Source of the DNA: G963663315 sp963663315
Lineage (GTDB): Bacteria; Pseudomonadota; Gammaproteobacteria; Arenicellales; Poriferihabitantaceae
Direction of reading: 5' to 3'
DNA length: 64,000 bases
Assembly (NCBI GenBank): GCA_963663315.1
Contig: OY760176.1
Span: 1,860,001-1,924,000, forward strand
The translations under genes were made by a program, and so were the position numbers. Numbering within the stretch: position 1 is the first letter of the stretch; each line of letters begins with the position of its first letter. The notes below the pieces were generated by a model. It was given only the letters and a program-made list of their open reading frames with translations. It was not told the origin of the DNA and did no database searches. This document shows, in pieces, positions 1-8,783 of the stretch.

Positions 1-1191
1 TCGTTTGAAGACCTCCAGTTCTGCGTCTTTTCTGACCAGATCATGGGTGATGTCCTTCTCCCTTCTGTCCAGCACTTCGACCAGATGATAGCCAAAACGG
101 GATCTGACCGGGTCACTGACCTGATTCAACTCCAGAGTACTGGAGAGTTGTTCTATCTGGGGCGCTATTTCCCCCGGATTGATCCAGCCAAGCAAACCAC
201 CTTCCGGTGCGCTTGTGGGATCATCCGAATTCAATCTGGCAAGCCGGGAAAAGTCCGCACCCTGCATAAGCTCCTGCTTGATATCTGTCAGTTCCTCAAT
301 GGCTTCTTCATCGGTAAGATTTCTACGCAAGGGCTGGATCAGAATATGACGGAGTAATTGCTGGGTGACGATTTCCAGGTCGCCATCCTTGGCATGGAGC
401 TTCAGAATGTGAAAGCCGTTTGCGCTTTTCAAAACATCCGAATACCCGCCAGCAGATGATTTGCGCAGCGCATCAACAAAGAGTTCGGGCAACTGACCTT
501 CCCTGAGCCATCCAAGATACCCTCCCTCTTCAATATTTTCACCATCCGAGTAGTTTTTGACCACCTCCTCAAAGGACTGGCCTGAAATCAGGGACCGGCG
601 AATTTCTTTGACGGTGTTTTCTATCTCTTTAACTTCAGTTTCCGATTTATCAGCAACCGATATCAGCAAATGAGATATCTCATAAGCCTCATTTCGTGCA
701 TATATGTCCTTATGGGCCTGAAGATGATAGTCGACCTCCTGTTCGGAAACGGTCACTCGTGAATTCACAGCAATATCGACGACCTTGCGTACCAACTGTT
801 GCTCAGCCAGACTATATCGAAATTCGGCGGGGGATATGCCTGACTCATCGAGTTCTTCGAACAGTTGTTGCAACGACAACTGATTCTGTGCCGCCATGGT
901 ACTGAGAATTTGATCGACTTCCTGTTCGCTTACCGTAATTCCCTGGGCAAATGCTGCCTGGGCCTGCAGACGTTCGTCTATCAGGGCTTCAAGAATATCC
1001 GGGTTGATCCCGGAAAGGTCTGATCTCACCCTTTCCGAAGCCCGTAACTGTTCACGTTGATGGCGAATCCGGTATTCCGAAAGCATAATCGGTTCATCGT
1101 TAACGACAACGATCACTTTATCCAGACCTGTTGTGGCCGCATGAACGGTGAAACTCAGGCAGATTGCAGCAACAAATAAAACCCTGATCAT
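1..1191 (-). CDS. surA: Periplasmic chaperone/peptidyl-prolyl isomerase SurA (3' end cut by window edge)
   Basis: SurA escorts unfolded outer-membrane proteins, including LptD, across the periplasm to the BAM complex. The reading frame runs from the ATG at 1191 off the left edge. It starts with a signal peptide (MIRVLFVAAICLSFTVHAA), then the typical SurA N-terminal helical region that begins VVVNDEPIMLSEY. Two parvulin domains follow: the first has ISHLLISV and GGYLGWL near 630-500, the second HILIQPL and GGLLGWI near 340-170. It lies 11 bases downstream of lptD on the same strand, the usual lptD-surA pairing, so the two are probably co-transcribed. About 397 codons are visible and only the last few tens of residues should be missing. 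The identification is secure from domain order and context. Confidence 0.95.
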   Translation of the reverse strand, partial: MIRVLFVAAICLSFTVHAATTGLDKVIVVVNDEPIMLSEYRIRHQREQLRASERVRSDLSGINPDILEALIDERLQAQAAFAQGITVSEQEVDQILSTMAAQNQLSLQQLFEELDESGISPAEFRYSLAEQQLVRKVVDIAVNSRVTVSEQEVDYHLQAHKDIYARNEAYEISHLLISVADKSETEVKEIENTVKEIRRSLISGQSFEEVVKNYSDGENIEEGGYLGWLREGQLPELFVDALRKSSAGGYSDVLKSANGFHILKLHAKDGDLEIVTQQLLRHILIQPLRRNLTDEEAIEELTDIKQELMQGADFSRLARLNSDDPTSAPEGGLLGWINPGEIAPQIEQLSSTLELNQVSDPVRSRFGYHLVEVLDRREKDITHDLVRKDAELEVFKR

Positions 1192-1202
1192 GTTTGTCAA
1201 AT

Positions 1203-3563
1203 TCACTGACTGTAGCTCTGAGTGGATATTTGACCCAGGTCATCCAGTTCGAAAACGACCAAGAAACGATTTTTCAATTCTCCACGCCCATCAGGATATC
1301 GCTGAGTCTCTATCTTTACCGCCCAACAACAACCATCGTAGGAAATACCCAACGTAGCCGATCTTAATTCGCTCTCTCGCAGAGCGTATCGTACATCCGC
1401 TTCGAGTTGCCATCGATCACTCACCGGCAGATCAAAATCGAATGTCAGATTCTTACTGACATCCGTAGTTTGACTATAGCCGACAGATGCATTTCGTCTT
1501 CGACTATGGTCATAGTCGGTAGAAACAGATATGTATTCCAGTTCATTTTGATCTGCGCTCCATCGTGCAAAACTCCGAACTCTCCAGTCCTTGTTCAGGC
1601 TGGCGCTGGTTTCAGCCAGAAAGTCAGAACGGCTCTCGGTTTGAGCAGGACTGTCAGGGGAAAGTCCAACTTCCCTGTCATCAAGAAAAAACACCTGCCC
1701 CAGACTGAGTTTGAATCGCTCTTTTCCAGTGTCATCATCCACAATTCGACTGGTCAAACCCAGTGAGATCTGATGAGTATCACCCACGCGGTCGCCACCG
1801 AAGAAGCGATTCTCCCGGAAAAAGTGAGAAAAACTGCTCGTACTTCCTCCGCCGGTATCGAAATCAGGAAAATCTTCCTGTTCGAGCTTGTCCGGGATGT
1901 TTACATAATACAGTCTTGGCTCCAGGGTCTGCATGAATACGTTATCACTTCGTTTAAAAAAACGCTCGAAAACCAATCCACTATCGACGCTGAAAATCGG
2001 AACAGCTACCGAAGGAGAGTCGTCTCCGGTCGGATTGTTTTCCAGATTATAACTGATTGACTGAATCGAAAATTCGGGCGTTAAATGACCATAGATCCGT
2101 TCCAGCGGCAGACTCAAGTGTGGTTTGATTCTCAGCCGGGCGCCATCCACCCTTGTGGTGTCATCATGAACATACTTTGTATATTCTGAATCAATATCAA
2201 ACCTGAATGGCCCCAGATCCATTTCCTTCAGATCCAACTCGGCTTGCGGCAACCTTTCATAAGGTTGCCGGCGGATACTGACATTGTCATTGACCCGCTT
2301 GTAGGCTGAAGCTTTAACCTTGAAGTCTATTGCATCTCCGTAGTAACGCAAATCGGCTTTTTGCAGAATATAGGTTGTACTGGTCAGATCGACATCGCTT
2401 GAGAAATCATACAGGTATCGACTATCGGATACATCCTGAAAATCAACATCCAGATCCCAGTTTTCTCCAAGCCGGGTTTTGTGATTAATGCTGGCTGCGT
2501 AACGGTCCTGCTCATCGAATACATCGTCAGAAGGCAGAAATTCTCCACGGATACTGCCATAGGAATTTTCAGTCAGATAACGAAATTCGCCGTATAGCTG
2601 GTTGCCTCTGTTTGCGAGAATACGCGGTGTTACCGTGGCATCGAACCGGGGCGCGATATTGATATAGTATGGCGCCTCGAGAATGAGTCCGGATTTTTCC
2701 TCATAGCCATACCCGGGAGACAGAAACCCGGTTTTACGCTGGTCGTTGATTGGAAATGAAAGGATCGGAAAATAGAGGATCGGGACCCCTTTGAATTTGA
2801 CTGTCATCGACTTCCCTGTGCCGATTCCTTTGACATGGTCAAGTTCAATCTGCTTTGCGACCAGTTCCACACTTCTGTTGCCTTCCTCACAATTGGTCAG
2901 GACAACATCGTGCATCAGTTGGTAATCTCCGCCCTTGAAATCGACACTTGCTGCGGTGGCCCGCGCCCTGACATAGGTTCCCGGGTCCGCGGCGGGTAAC
3001 CTGTCTTCTGCCCGCCGTGCCACAACGTCTCTTTTTGTGAATGGCGCGAACATTGAATAATCTTCTTCGAAATAGGCATGTTGACGTTTATCGAAAACAG
3101 GGTCATGGTCAACAAACCTCATGCCTGCATTGTGCGCGGTCCCAACAAAGGTATCCATTTCAATTTCAGCGGATTCTGCGTTGAGTTCATCACCATTGGG
3201 TGTGTAATACTTTACATTTCCTGCCGCTTCGAAAATCCGGGTTTTCCTGTTAAAGACAACCTGATCAGCGAATACGCCTTGTCTGCCCTGGACAATCTGG
3301 ACATTGCCATTGAATTCCACTTCATCGTTGTCCAATGATTGCACCTGATCCGCTACAGCATTTGTTTGTTGTTGGCCCTGGTCGGCTTCAGGGGAGCCCT
3401 TCAACACAAGCGGGACATCTATGGTGTCCGGCTGACAAATACCGTAGTCTGCAAACCCCAGGTTCTGTCGGGCAGTTTGCGCGATAGCCGATGGCGCAAC
3501 CATGTCATTGCCGATGACAGCAGCCATAGCGGTTATCAACCAGACCTTCGCTTTGGGGGGCAT
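1203..3563 (-). CDS. lptD: LPS-assembly protein LptD
   Basis: LptD is the outer-membrane beta-barrel that, with LptE, inserts lipopolysaccharide into the outer leaflet. The 786-residue product has a signal peptide ending near APSAIAQ. An OstA/LptA-like N-terminal domain (about residues 60-180) is followed by a long barrel domain rich in alternating aromatic residues. Four cysteines sit where the family's inter-domain disulfides form: one in YGICQPD, one in LTNCEEG, and the adjacent pair in YDGCCWAV near the C terminus. Length and layout match LptD. A sigma70-like promoter lies just upstream (3602-3631), and surA follows after 11 bases. This gene shows that the organism makes LPS. Confidence 0.96.
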   Translation of the reverse strand: MPPKAKVWLITAMAAVIGNDMVAPSAIAQTARQNLGFADYGICQPDTIDVPLVLKGSPEADQGQQQTNAVADQVQSLDNDEVEFNGNVQIVQGRQGVFADQVVFNRKTRIFEAAGNVKYYTPNGDELNAESAEIEMDTFVGTAHNAGMRFVDHDPVFDKRQHAYFEEDYSMFAPFTKRDVVARRAEDRLPAADPGTYVRARATAASVDFKGGDYQLMHDVVLTNCEEGNRSVELVAKQIELDHVKGIGTGKSMTVKFKGVPILYFPILSFPINDQRKTGFLSPGYGYEEKSGLILEAPYYINIAPRFDATVTPRILANRGNQLYGEFRYLTENSYGSIRGEFLPSDDVFDEQDRYAASINHKTRLGENWDLDVDFQDVSDSRYLYDFSSDVDLTSTTYILQKADLRYYGDAIDFKVKASAYKRVNDNVSIRRQPYERLPQAELDLKEMDLGPFRFDIDSEYTKYVHDDTTRVDGARLRIKPHLSLPLERIYGHLTPEFSIQSISYNLENNPTGDDSPSVAVPIFSVDSGLVFERFFKRSDNVFMQTLEPRLYYVNIPDKLEQEDFPDFDTGGGSTSSFSHFFRENRFFGGDRVGDTHQISLGLTSRIVDDDTGKERFKLSLGQVFFLDDREVGLSPDSPAQTESRSDFLAETSASLNKDWRVRSFARWSADQNELEYISVSTDYDHSRRRNASVGYSQTTDVSKNLTFDFDLPVSDRWQLEADVRYALRESELRSATLGISYDGCCWAVKIETQRYPDGRGELKNRFLVVFELDDLGQISTQSYSQ

Positions 3564-3601
3564 TATTTAATCAAGTGCCGGAGATGAACGACTTGCCGGT
3601 G

Positions 3602-3631
3602 ATTATAGGGTTTCAGGCGCTTATAATCCAA
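3602..3631 (-). promoter_or_regulatory. Candidate sigma70 promoter of lptD-surA
   Basis: On the minus strand TTGGAT (3631-3626) is followed after 18 bases by a perfect TATAAT (3607-3602). Transcription would start about 32 bases before the lptD ATG. This is a motif match only. Confidence 0.5.
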
Positions 3632-3746
3632 CTACAAATATCGAAAGCAGCCGCCAATCAACCATGAGCCCACACCCTGTATCACGAACATTGCTGCGAC
3701 GGATTATATATCTCTGCAATCATCCGTCATTACCTGGAAGGACATT

Positions 3747-4439
3747 GTGGATGCGATGATTCTGGCTGCGGGCCGCGGGGAAAGAATGCGCCCCCTTACG
3801 GATACCCTTCCCAAACCACTACTGCTGGTCGGTGATACCCCGCTGATCGAACACCATATTCTGAAGTTGGCAAAAGCAAACTTCGAGAAATGCGTCATAA
3901 ATGTTGCCCATATGCCTGAACTAATCAAGGAATGCCTGGGTGATGGCAGCCGATTTGGCATCAAAATATGCTATTCCCACGAAATTGATGGCGCATTGGG
4001 AACTGCCGGGGGAATCGTACACGCTCTGGATTTTTTCGCTGACCGTGAGTTGCTGGTGATCAATGGGGACATCTTCACCGGCTTTGACTTCACAAAATTG
4101 ACTTTGCCCCGGAATTCGGCTGCGCATCTGGTACTGGTGGATAACCCATCTCATCATCCGCAGGGTGATTTTTGTTTATCCGATGGCAGCATTAAAGGAA
4201 TCGATAAAAACTCGAACCCGAACTATACATTTTCAGGTATCGGTCTCTATCGCAGGGAGATTTTCGAAGCCCTGCCTGCATTCAGTAAAATTGAACTCAA
4301 AACCGTTATTGACAGACTGATAGAACTAAATGCGATTACCGGGGAATATACCCAATCAATGTGGATGGATGTCGGTAACCCGGACCGACTTCGCCAGGCA
4401 AGGGAAATAGCAAGACAAAAACCAGAAGAGTTTATTTAG
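3747..4439 (+). CDS. murU: MurU-type nucleotidyltransferase (N-acetylmuramate-1-phosphate uridylyltransferase family)
   Basis: This is a 230-residue sugar-nucleotide transferase. The N-terminal signature MILAAGRGERMRPLTD-LPKPLL is the nucleotide-binding loop of the family, and the GALGTAGG and VINGDIF motifs follow. MurU makes UDP-MurNAc from MurNAc-1-phosphate in the cell-wall recycling route that bypasses MurA. The position divergent from lptD is where pseudomonads keep amgK-murU. The GTG at 3747 is preferred because GGAAGGA stands five bases before it; an ATG at 3756 is the alternative. The usual partner kinase AmgK is not present: the 183 bases to lptD are too short for it. A generic mannose-1-phosphate guanylyltransferase-like role cannot be excluded. 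The stop overlaps the convergent aminotransferase by four bases. Confidence 0.8.
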   Translation: MDAMILAAGRGERMRPLTDTLPKPLLLVGDTPLIEHHILKLAKANFEKCVINVAHMPELIKECLGDGSRFGIKICYSHEIDGALGTAGGIVHALDFFADRELLVINGDIFTGFDFTKLTLPRNSAAHLVLVDNPSHHPQGDFCLSDGSIKGIDKNSNPNYTFSGIGLYRREIFEALPAFSKIELKTVIDRLIELNAITGEYTQSMWMDVGNPDRLRQAREIARQKPEEFI

Positions 4440-5761
4440 AATCCTGTTGCCGTGTTAATTGCAATGGTCAGTTTCTCACACAATTCACCAATCTGATCAT
4501 CTTCAATGATGAAAGGCGGCGCCAGAAGGACATGGTCACCTTTGTAACCGTCAATGGTACCGCCCATCGGGTAACAGACCAGTCCGGCTTCAAATGCCGC
4601 TTTCTTTATCTGTTTATTAACAACCAGACAGGGGTCAAAGGGTTCCTTGGTATATTTATCCCGCACTATCTCCAATCCGCGAAACAAACCCCTTCCCCTG
4701 ATATCGCCAATATATGGGTGGGACTGAAATTGCGCTTCAAGTGCAGCGTGCAATTTTTCACCCTGTTTCACGCAACGCTCAATCAGGTTACGCTCTATCA
4801 GGGCATTGACAACGGCCAGCCCGGCAGAGCAGGCAACGGGGTGTCCGAGATACGTGTGTCCATGCGCAAAGAATCCGCTACCCTGTTCAATCGTCTGATA
4901 AACTTCCCGGCTGCACAGCGCCGCGCCGATCGGTTGATAGCCGGCGCCGAGTCCTTTGGCGATGGTCATGATATCCGGCACAATGCCATCCTGCACACAG
5001 GCATACAGTGAACCGGTGCGCCCCATGCCACACATTACCTCGTCCAGAATCAGCAGGATGCCATATTGATCACATATTTCCCTGATACGTTTGAAATACC
5101 CGTCTACAGCAGGTACGGCGCCCAGGGTCGCTCCAACCACTGGCTCTGCAACAAACGCCATAACCTGATCAACTCCGACTGCCTGAATTTCAACTTCCAG
5201 TTGATTCGCCACCCGTTGCCCGTAATCAAACTCAGACTCCCCTTCTCCCTGCCCCCGATATGGGTAACACGGGCTGATTTGCCTGGTTTCCAACATCAAC
5301 GGTTCGAAAGGTTGACGTCGCCAATTGTTGCCGCCTAAAGCCAATGCACCCAGAGTACTGCCATGGTAACTTTGCAGTCGGGAAATAACCCTGGATCTTC
5401 CCGTTTCTCCTTTTTCCAGAAAATACTGCCGGGCCAGCTTGACTGCCGCCTCCATTGCTTCGGAACCGCCCGACACAAAGTAAACCCTGTCGAGTTCGCC
5501 GGGGGCATGGTGAATCAGCAGGTCAGCCAACTCTTCTGCGGGTTCACTGGTGAAGAACCCGGTATGCGCATAGGCCAGTTTCTTCATCTGCTCTGTTATC
5601 CTTGTGATCACTTCCCGGTCACCATGACCCAGACAGGATACCGCAGCGCCTCCGGACCCATCCAGATATTGTTTGCCGTCGCTATCGATCAGATAGCAGC
5701 CCCGCCCCGTCATTGCCATTGGAATGTCTGATCCGGGAAATCGTGAAAATACCTTGTTCAT
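4436..5761 (-). CDS. Class III PLP-dependent aminotransferase
   Basis: This 441-residue fold-type I aminotransferase belongs to the class III (ornithine/omega-amino acid) family. Visible family features are the cofactor-phosphate loop VSGGSEAMEAA (about residue 95), YHGSTLGALALGG (about 130), LILDEVMCGMGRTG (about 235) with the PLP-ring Asp, and the Schiff-base lysine in TIAKGLGAGYQP (about 268). The substrate cannot be read from the sequence; this subgroup includes omega-amino acid:pyruvate and taurine-type transaminases. It is 28 bases downstream of cobS on the same strand, so it may be the last gene of the cobalamin operon, where an aminopropanol-related role would be speculative. Confidence 0.85.
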   Translation of the reverse strand: MNKVFSRFPGSDIPMAMTGRGCYLIDSDGKQYLDGSGGAAVSCLGHGDREVITRITEQMKKLAYAHTGFFTSEPAEELADLLIHHAPGELDRVYFVSGGSEAMEAAVKLARQYFLEKGETGRSRVISRLQSYHGSTLGALALGGNNWRRQPFEPLMLETRQISPCYPYRGQGEGESEFDYGQRVANQLEVEIQAVGVDQVMAFVAEPVVGATLGAVPAVDGYFKRIREICDQYGILLILDEVMCGMGRTGSLYACVQDGIVPDIMTIAKGLGAGYQPIGAALCSREVYQTIEQGSGFFAHGHTYLGHPVACSAGLAVVNALIERNLIERCVKQGEKLHAALEAQFQSHPYIGDIRGRGLFRGLEIVRDKYTKEPFDPCLVVNKQIKKAAFEAGLVCYPMGGTIDGYKGDHVLLAPPFIIEDDQIGELCEKLTIAINTATGF

Positions 5762-5789
5762 ATCCAGACTTGCTCCATTATTGACCTGA

Positions 5790-6530
5790 TTACAGTGTTG
5801 TCAGGGATACCAGCACAGCGGCCTCGCAGATTTCCACCAGCGCACCATAAATATCCCCGGTAAATCCTTCGGCTTTTCTAACCAGCGCCCACCATACCAG
5901 AGCAAACCCGAGCGCACTCCCAATCATGGAGACGACAAACCCTGGCAGGGAAATGACGCAAAGTATCAAACAGACTGCAACCCCGGTAAACAGGATAGCG
6001 CGCCGGTCCAGACTCTGGTGCAGAGTTGATCCCAATCCGGACTCCCGGACATAAGGAAATTTGACAATGGCAATGGCCAGGGTTATTCGTGCTATCGCAA
6101 GAGGAAACAGAACGGCAAGTAACGCGCCCTGCCTGAACAGGACGATCAATGCGGTTGCCTTGATTATCAGGACCAGGCATAAAAATACGATTGCACCGAC
6201 CCCGCAACGTGCATCCTTCATGATTTCCATGAATCGCTGCCGGGTAAACCCTCCCATCCAGGCATCACCACAGTCTGCCAGACCATCGACATGCAATGCG
6301 CCGGTGATGCCCACCCAGAACAGCAGTGTCAGTACAGCCGCAAGTTCAGGAGGGACTGCCATCAAGCCCTGCAAAACCACGCCGAAAATGATCAGTATCA
6401 AACCGGCAAGTACACCTACACATCCATACCACGTTACCGCAGCGCCAGCAAGTTCGGGCTGATGCGAGAAGTTTCGACCCGGCGGTATGCGAGTCAGGAA
6501 CCCAAGTGCCTGAAGAAACTCGTTCAGCAT
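5790..6530 (-). CDS. cobS: Adenosylcobinamide-GDP ribazoletransferase (cobalamin synthase) CobS
   Basis: CobS joins adenosylcobinamide-GDP to alpha-ribazole (or its 5'-phosphate) at the inner membrane, closing the nucleotide loop of B12. The 246-residue protein has the family's N-terminal FLQALGFLTRIPPG, the metal-binding segment GALHVDGLADCGDAWMGG (about residue 80), and ArgGluSerGlyLeuGly in the middle. It has about six hydrophobic segments and ends in a further hydrophobic stretch. It sits in the run cobU-cobT-cobC-cobS with gaps under 30 bases, so it is almost certainly in one operon. It is not the cobaltochelatase subunit that shares this symbol, which is at 56369-57364. Confidence 0.95.
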   Translation of the reverse strand: MLNEFLQALGFLTRIPPGRNFSHQPELAGAAVTWYGCVGVLAGLILIIFGVVLQGLMAVPPELAAVLTLLFWVGITGALHVDGLADCGDAWMGGFTRQRFMEIMKDARCGVGAIVFLCLVLIIKATALIVLFRQGALLAVLFPLAIARITLAIAIVKFPYVRESGLGSTLHQSLDRRAILFTGVAVCLILCVISLPGFVVSMIGSALGFALVWWALVRKAEGFTGDIYGALVEICEAAVLVSLTTL

Positions 6531-6557
6531 GTGCAGGATGTCATGAACATTGGTGTG

Positions 6558-7190
6558 TTAGCGGGTATTATGGCTGTCGAGCTGAAACCAGTTCTCCTGA
6601 TTGTCCCCATGATAAACAATGATCCGGCTATGGCAGGCATAAGGGATGTTGAATCGATGCAGGGCATCCGTTTCCAGATCAAGCATACTATGAAATATTG
6701 CCCTGATCACACCACCATGCGCAAATAAAACGATTCGTTTCCCCCGATGTGTTTCTATCAATCGGGTAAATGCGTTGTGCACCCGACACAGAAAATCAGC
6801 ATAGACCTCCCCGCCATGGGGTGCAGGTTGGTCGGGCTGACCTATCCAGGCATTCCACTGGCCAGGATACCTGCTTAGAATCTGCACGAATGACAATGTT
6901 TCCCACTCGCCAAAATCCACCTCGGCAAAATCATCGTCAACAATACAGTCGATCCGATGGCGTTCACTGAAATCCCGGGCAAATGACACACATCTCCTGC
7001 GAGGAGATGACACACACAAATTCCAGTCGGAATCTGTATTTTTCAGCCGGGAAGTCTGCCTCTTGAGTTGTTGCCAGCCTTCTTCAGAAAGCTCAGGATC
7101 GGTCACTCCGCAAATGGCATCACCCAGTACATGCTCCCCGTGGCGCAGGATGTCAATCCGTGTACAGTCTGATTGAATGCCCTTACTCAC
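6558..7190 (-). CDS. cobC: Histidine phosphatase family protein, probable alpha-ribazole phosphatase CobC
   Basis: The protein removes the 5'-phosphate of alpha-ribazole phosphate in the nucleotide-loop pathway. It carries the histidine-phosphatase signature DILRHGEH near the N terminus, a second catalytic patch with the acid (DFAEVDFGEWE), and the C-terminal LFAHGGVIRAI histidine. The frame is open back to 7376, but that extension covers cobT in another frame and lacks family similarity. The GTG at 7190, overlapping the cobT stop by eight bases, gives a normal length of 210 residues. Function is inferred from its place between cobT and cobS; other phosphoglycerate-mutase-like roles are possible but less likely. 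Confidence 0.88.
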   Translation of the reverse strand: MSKGIQSDCTRIDILRHGEHVLGDAICGVTDPELSEEGWQQLKRQTSRLKNTDSDWNLCVSSPRRRCVSFARDFSERHRIDCIVDDDFAEVDFGEWETLSFVQILSRYPGQWNAWIGQPDQPAPHGGEVYADFLCRVHNAFTRLIETHRGKRIVLFAHGGVIRAIFHSMLDLETDALHRFNIPYACHSRIIVYHGDNQENWFQLDSHNTR

Positions 7191-8226
7191 TGTCGGTAAC
7201 CTGTGCCTCGGCAAATGTCGCCATTTCATTTTGCAATGCACACGCCGAGCGCAGTAAAGAGACTGCAACTGCCGAGCCACTACCTTCTCCGAGACGCATT
7301 CCAAGAGACAATAACGGGTCCCCAGCGAGCGCCTGAAGGATGAATTCGTGGCCAGGTTCTGCCGAAGCATGGGCAAACAACATCCATTTCCTGACCGAAG
7401 GGTTGATTTTACAGGCGGCTAAAGCTGCCGCAGAAGAGATAAATCCATCAACCAGGATCGTCATTCCCCTTTGTGCGGCATGAATGAAGTAACCCGTTAA
7501 AGCCGCAATTTCAAATCCTCCCAGTTCCGCAAGCACGCCCAGGACATCGTTATTGCCACCCACCCGGGCGACTGCCTTTTCAACGATTGTCAACTTGTGC
7601 TGAATCCCCTGATCATCCAGGCCGGTACCGGGTCCGACCAGGTTCGGAGCATCCCCAACCCCGTAAGCCACCGCAAGGGCAGCAGCAGAAGTGGTATTGG
7701 CAATCCCCATATCGCCGCCAATTACAATGGTCGTCTCCTGATCAAAACCCGCAACAATGTCTTTTCCCAACTGCAACGCCGCCAGGCACTGCTGCCGATT
7801 CATTGCAGGTTCAATGGCAATGTTTCCGGTTCCCTTTCCAATCGGTCGGTCCACTACTGGAGAATCAAATTTCTGTTCGCTGATTGTGCCTGCATTGACC
7901 ACCGTCAAACCTGCATTCAACTGCCTGACCATGACACTGATTGCGGCCCCGCCGCGAATAAAATTCTTTACCATTTCCATGGTGACCACTTGGGGAAAGG
8001 CACTCACCCCTTCATCGGCAACACCATGATCTCCGGCAAAAACCGCAAACTCAATCTTATCCGCAGACGGCGTAATCCTGCCCTGCATGGCCGAAAGTTG
8101 GACCGCCAGCGATTCAAGCCGACCCAAAGAACCAGGGGGCTTGGTCAAGGTCAACTGCCGTTGGGTAGCCTGGTAGCGCATATCCTCATCAAGTTGCCTG
8201 CTTTTTCCCAGATACCAGGGGTTCAT
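7183..8226 (-). CDS. cobT: Nicotinate-nucleotide--dimethylbenzimidazole phosphoribosyltransferase CobT
   Basis: This enzyme makes alpha-ribazole phosphate from nicotinate mononucleotide and the lower-ligand base. The 347-residue product has the family landmarks LTKPPGSLGRLE (about residue 28), FAGDHGVADEGVSAFPQ (about 66), GMGIANTT-type glycine-rich loop (GGDMGIANTTSAAAL), and the catalytic Glu loop LGEGSGSAVAV near the C terminus. It lies one base after cobU and overlaps cobC by eight bases, which implies translational coupling. It is unrelated to the cobaltochelatase CobT at 54661-56361. Confidence 0.96.
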   Translation of the reverse strand: MNPWYLGKSRQLDEDMRYQATQRQLTLTKPPGSLGRLESLAVQLSAMQGRITPSADKIEFAVFAGDHGVADEGVSAFPQVVTMEMVKNFIRGGAAISVMVRQLNAGLTVVNAGTISEQKFDSPVVDRPIGKGTGNIAIEPAMNRQQCLAALQLGKDIVAGFDQETTIVIGGDMGIANTTSAAALAVAYGVGDAPNLVGPGTGLDDQGIQHKLTIVEKAVARVGGNNDVLGVLAELGGFEIAALTGYFIHAAQRGMTILVDGFISSAAALAACKINPSVRKWMLFAHASAEPGHEFILQALAGDPLLSLGMRLGEGSGSAVAVSLLRSACALQNEMATFAEAQVTDSE

Positions 8227-8227
8227 T

Positions 8228-8776
8228 TCATTGATTGTTCCGCACCGTCCAATCTCGCTGTTTCAGGATTTGTGGCAATCCAAATAAAACCATCACTACC
8301 TGATCAGCTATATTAGCCAGCTCCTGATGAAGCCAGCCACTTTCGTCAACAAACTGCCTACCCAGCTTCTCCATCGGTACGATGCCCAACCCTGTCTCGT
8401 TGGATACCAGAAACCAATTTGCCTTCGAGTTCTTTATACCTGATATGAATGCTTCCTTTTCCTGTTTCCACCCTGCAAGCTGTTTCTGGCAAAGCCAGTT
8501 GCTCAACCAAAGCGTCAGGCAATCGACTACCACCGCATCTCTTTCAGAGAATCTTCTGATCAATGCAGAAAGCCTGAATGGTTCCTCGATCAATTGCCAT
8601 TCAGGACCTCGCTCCTGCTGATGCCTTAGTATACGAACCGCCATCTCTTCATCATCTGCCGCAGCCGTGGATTGTGCCGTAGCGACAAAACTTAAGTTTG
8701 CATGGGTCTGTTTCGCATTTTCCAGAGCATAGCGACTCTTGCCGCTACGGGCCCCTCCAACGATCAGTTCTATCAT
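8228..8776 (-). CDS. cobU: Bifunctional adenosylcobinamide kinase/guanylyltransferase CobU
   Basis: CobU phosphorylates adenosylcobinamide and then transfers GMP from GTP to it. The ATG at 8776 is chosen because the protein then starts MIELIVGGARSGKSRYA, placing the P-loop (GGARSGKS) at residue 7 as in the family; the upstream in-frame extension to 8857 lies inside the preceding gene. The guanylylated histidine is expected in ILRHQQERGPEW (about residue 50), followed by the typical LIEEP. VVVDCLTLWLSNW and VSNETGLGIVPM are also family motifs. The product is 182 residues. The start lies eight bases after the stop of the HAD gene. Confidence 0.95.
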   Translation of the reverse strand: MIELIVGGARSGKSRYALENAKQTHANLSFVATAQSTAAADDEEMAVRILRHQQERGPEWQLIEEPFRLSALIRRFSERDAVVVDCLTLWLSNWLCQKQLAGWKQEKEAFISGIKNSKANWFLVSNETGLGIVPMEKLGRQFVDESGWLHQELANIADQVVMVLFGLPQILKQRDWTVRNNQ

Positions 8777-8783
8777 ACGGGAA

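Noticed and set aside
7191..7376. Longer N terminus for the histidine phosphatase
   Set aside because: It covers the end of cobT in another frame and has no resemblance to the family; the GTG at 7190 gives normal length.
7597..8316. Plus-strand frame of 239 residues opposite cobT
   Set aside because: Shadow of a well-supported enzyme gene.
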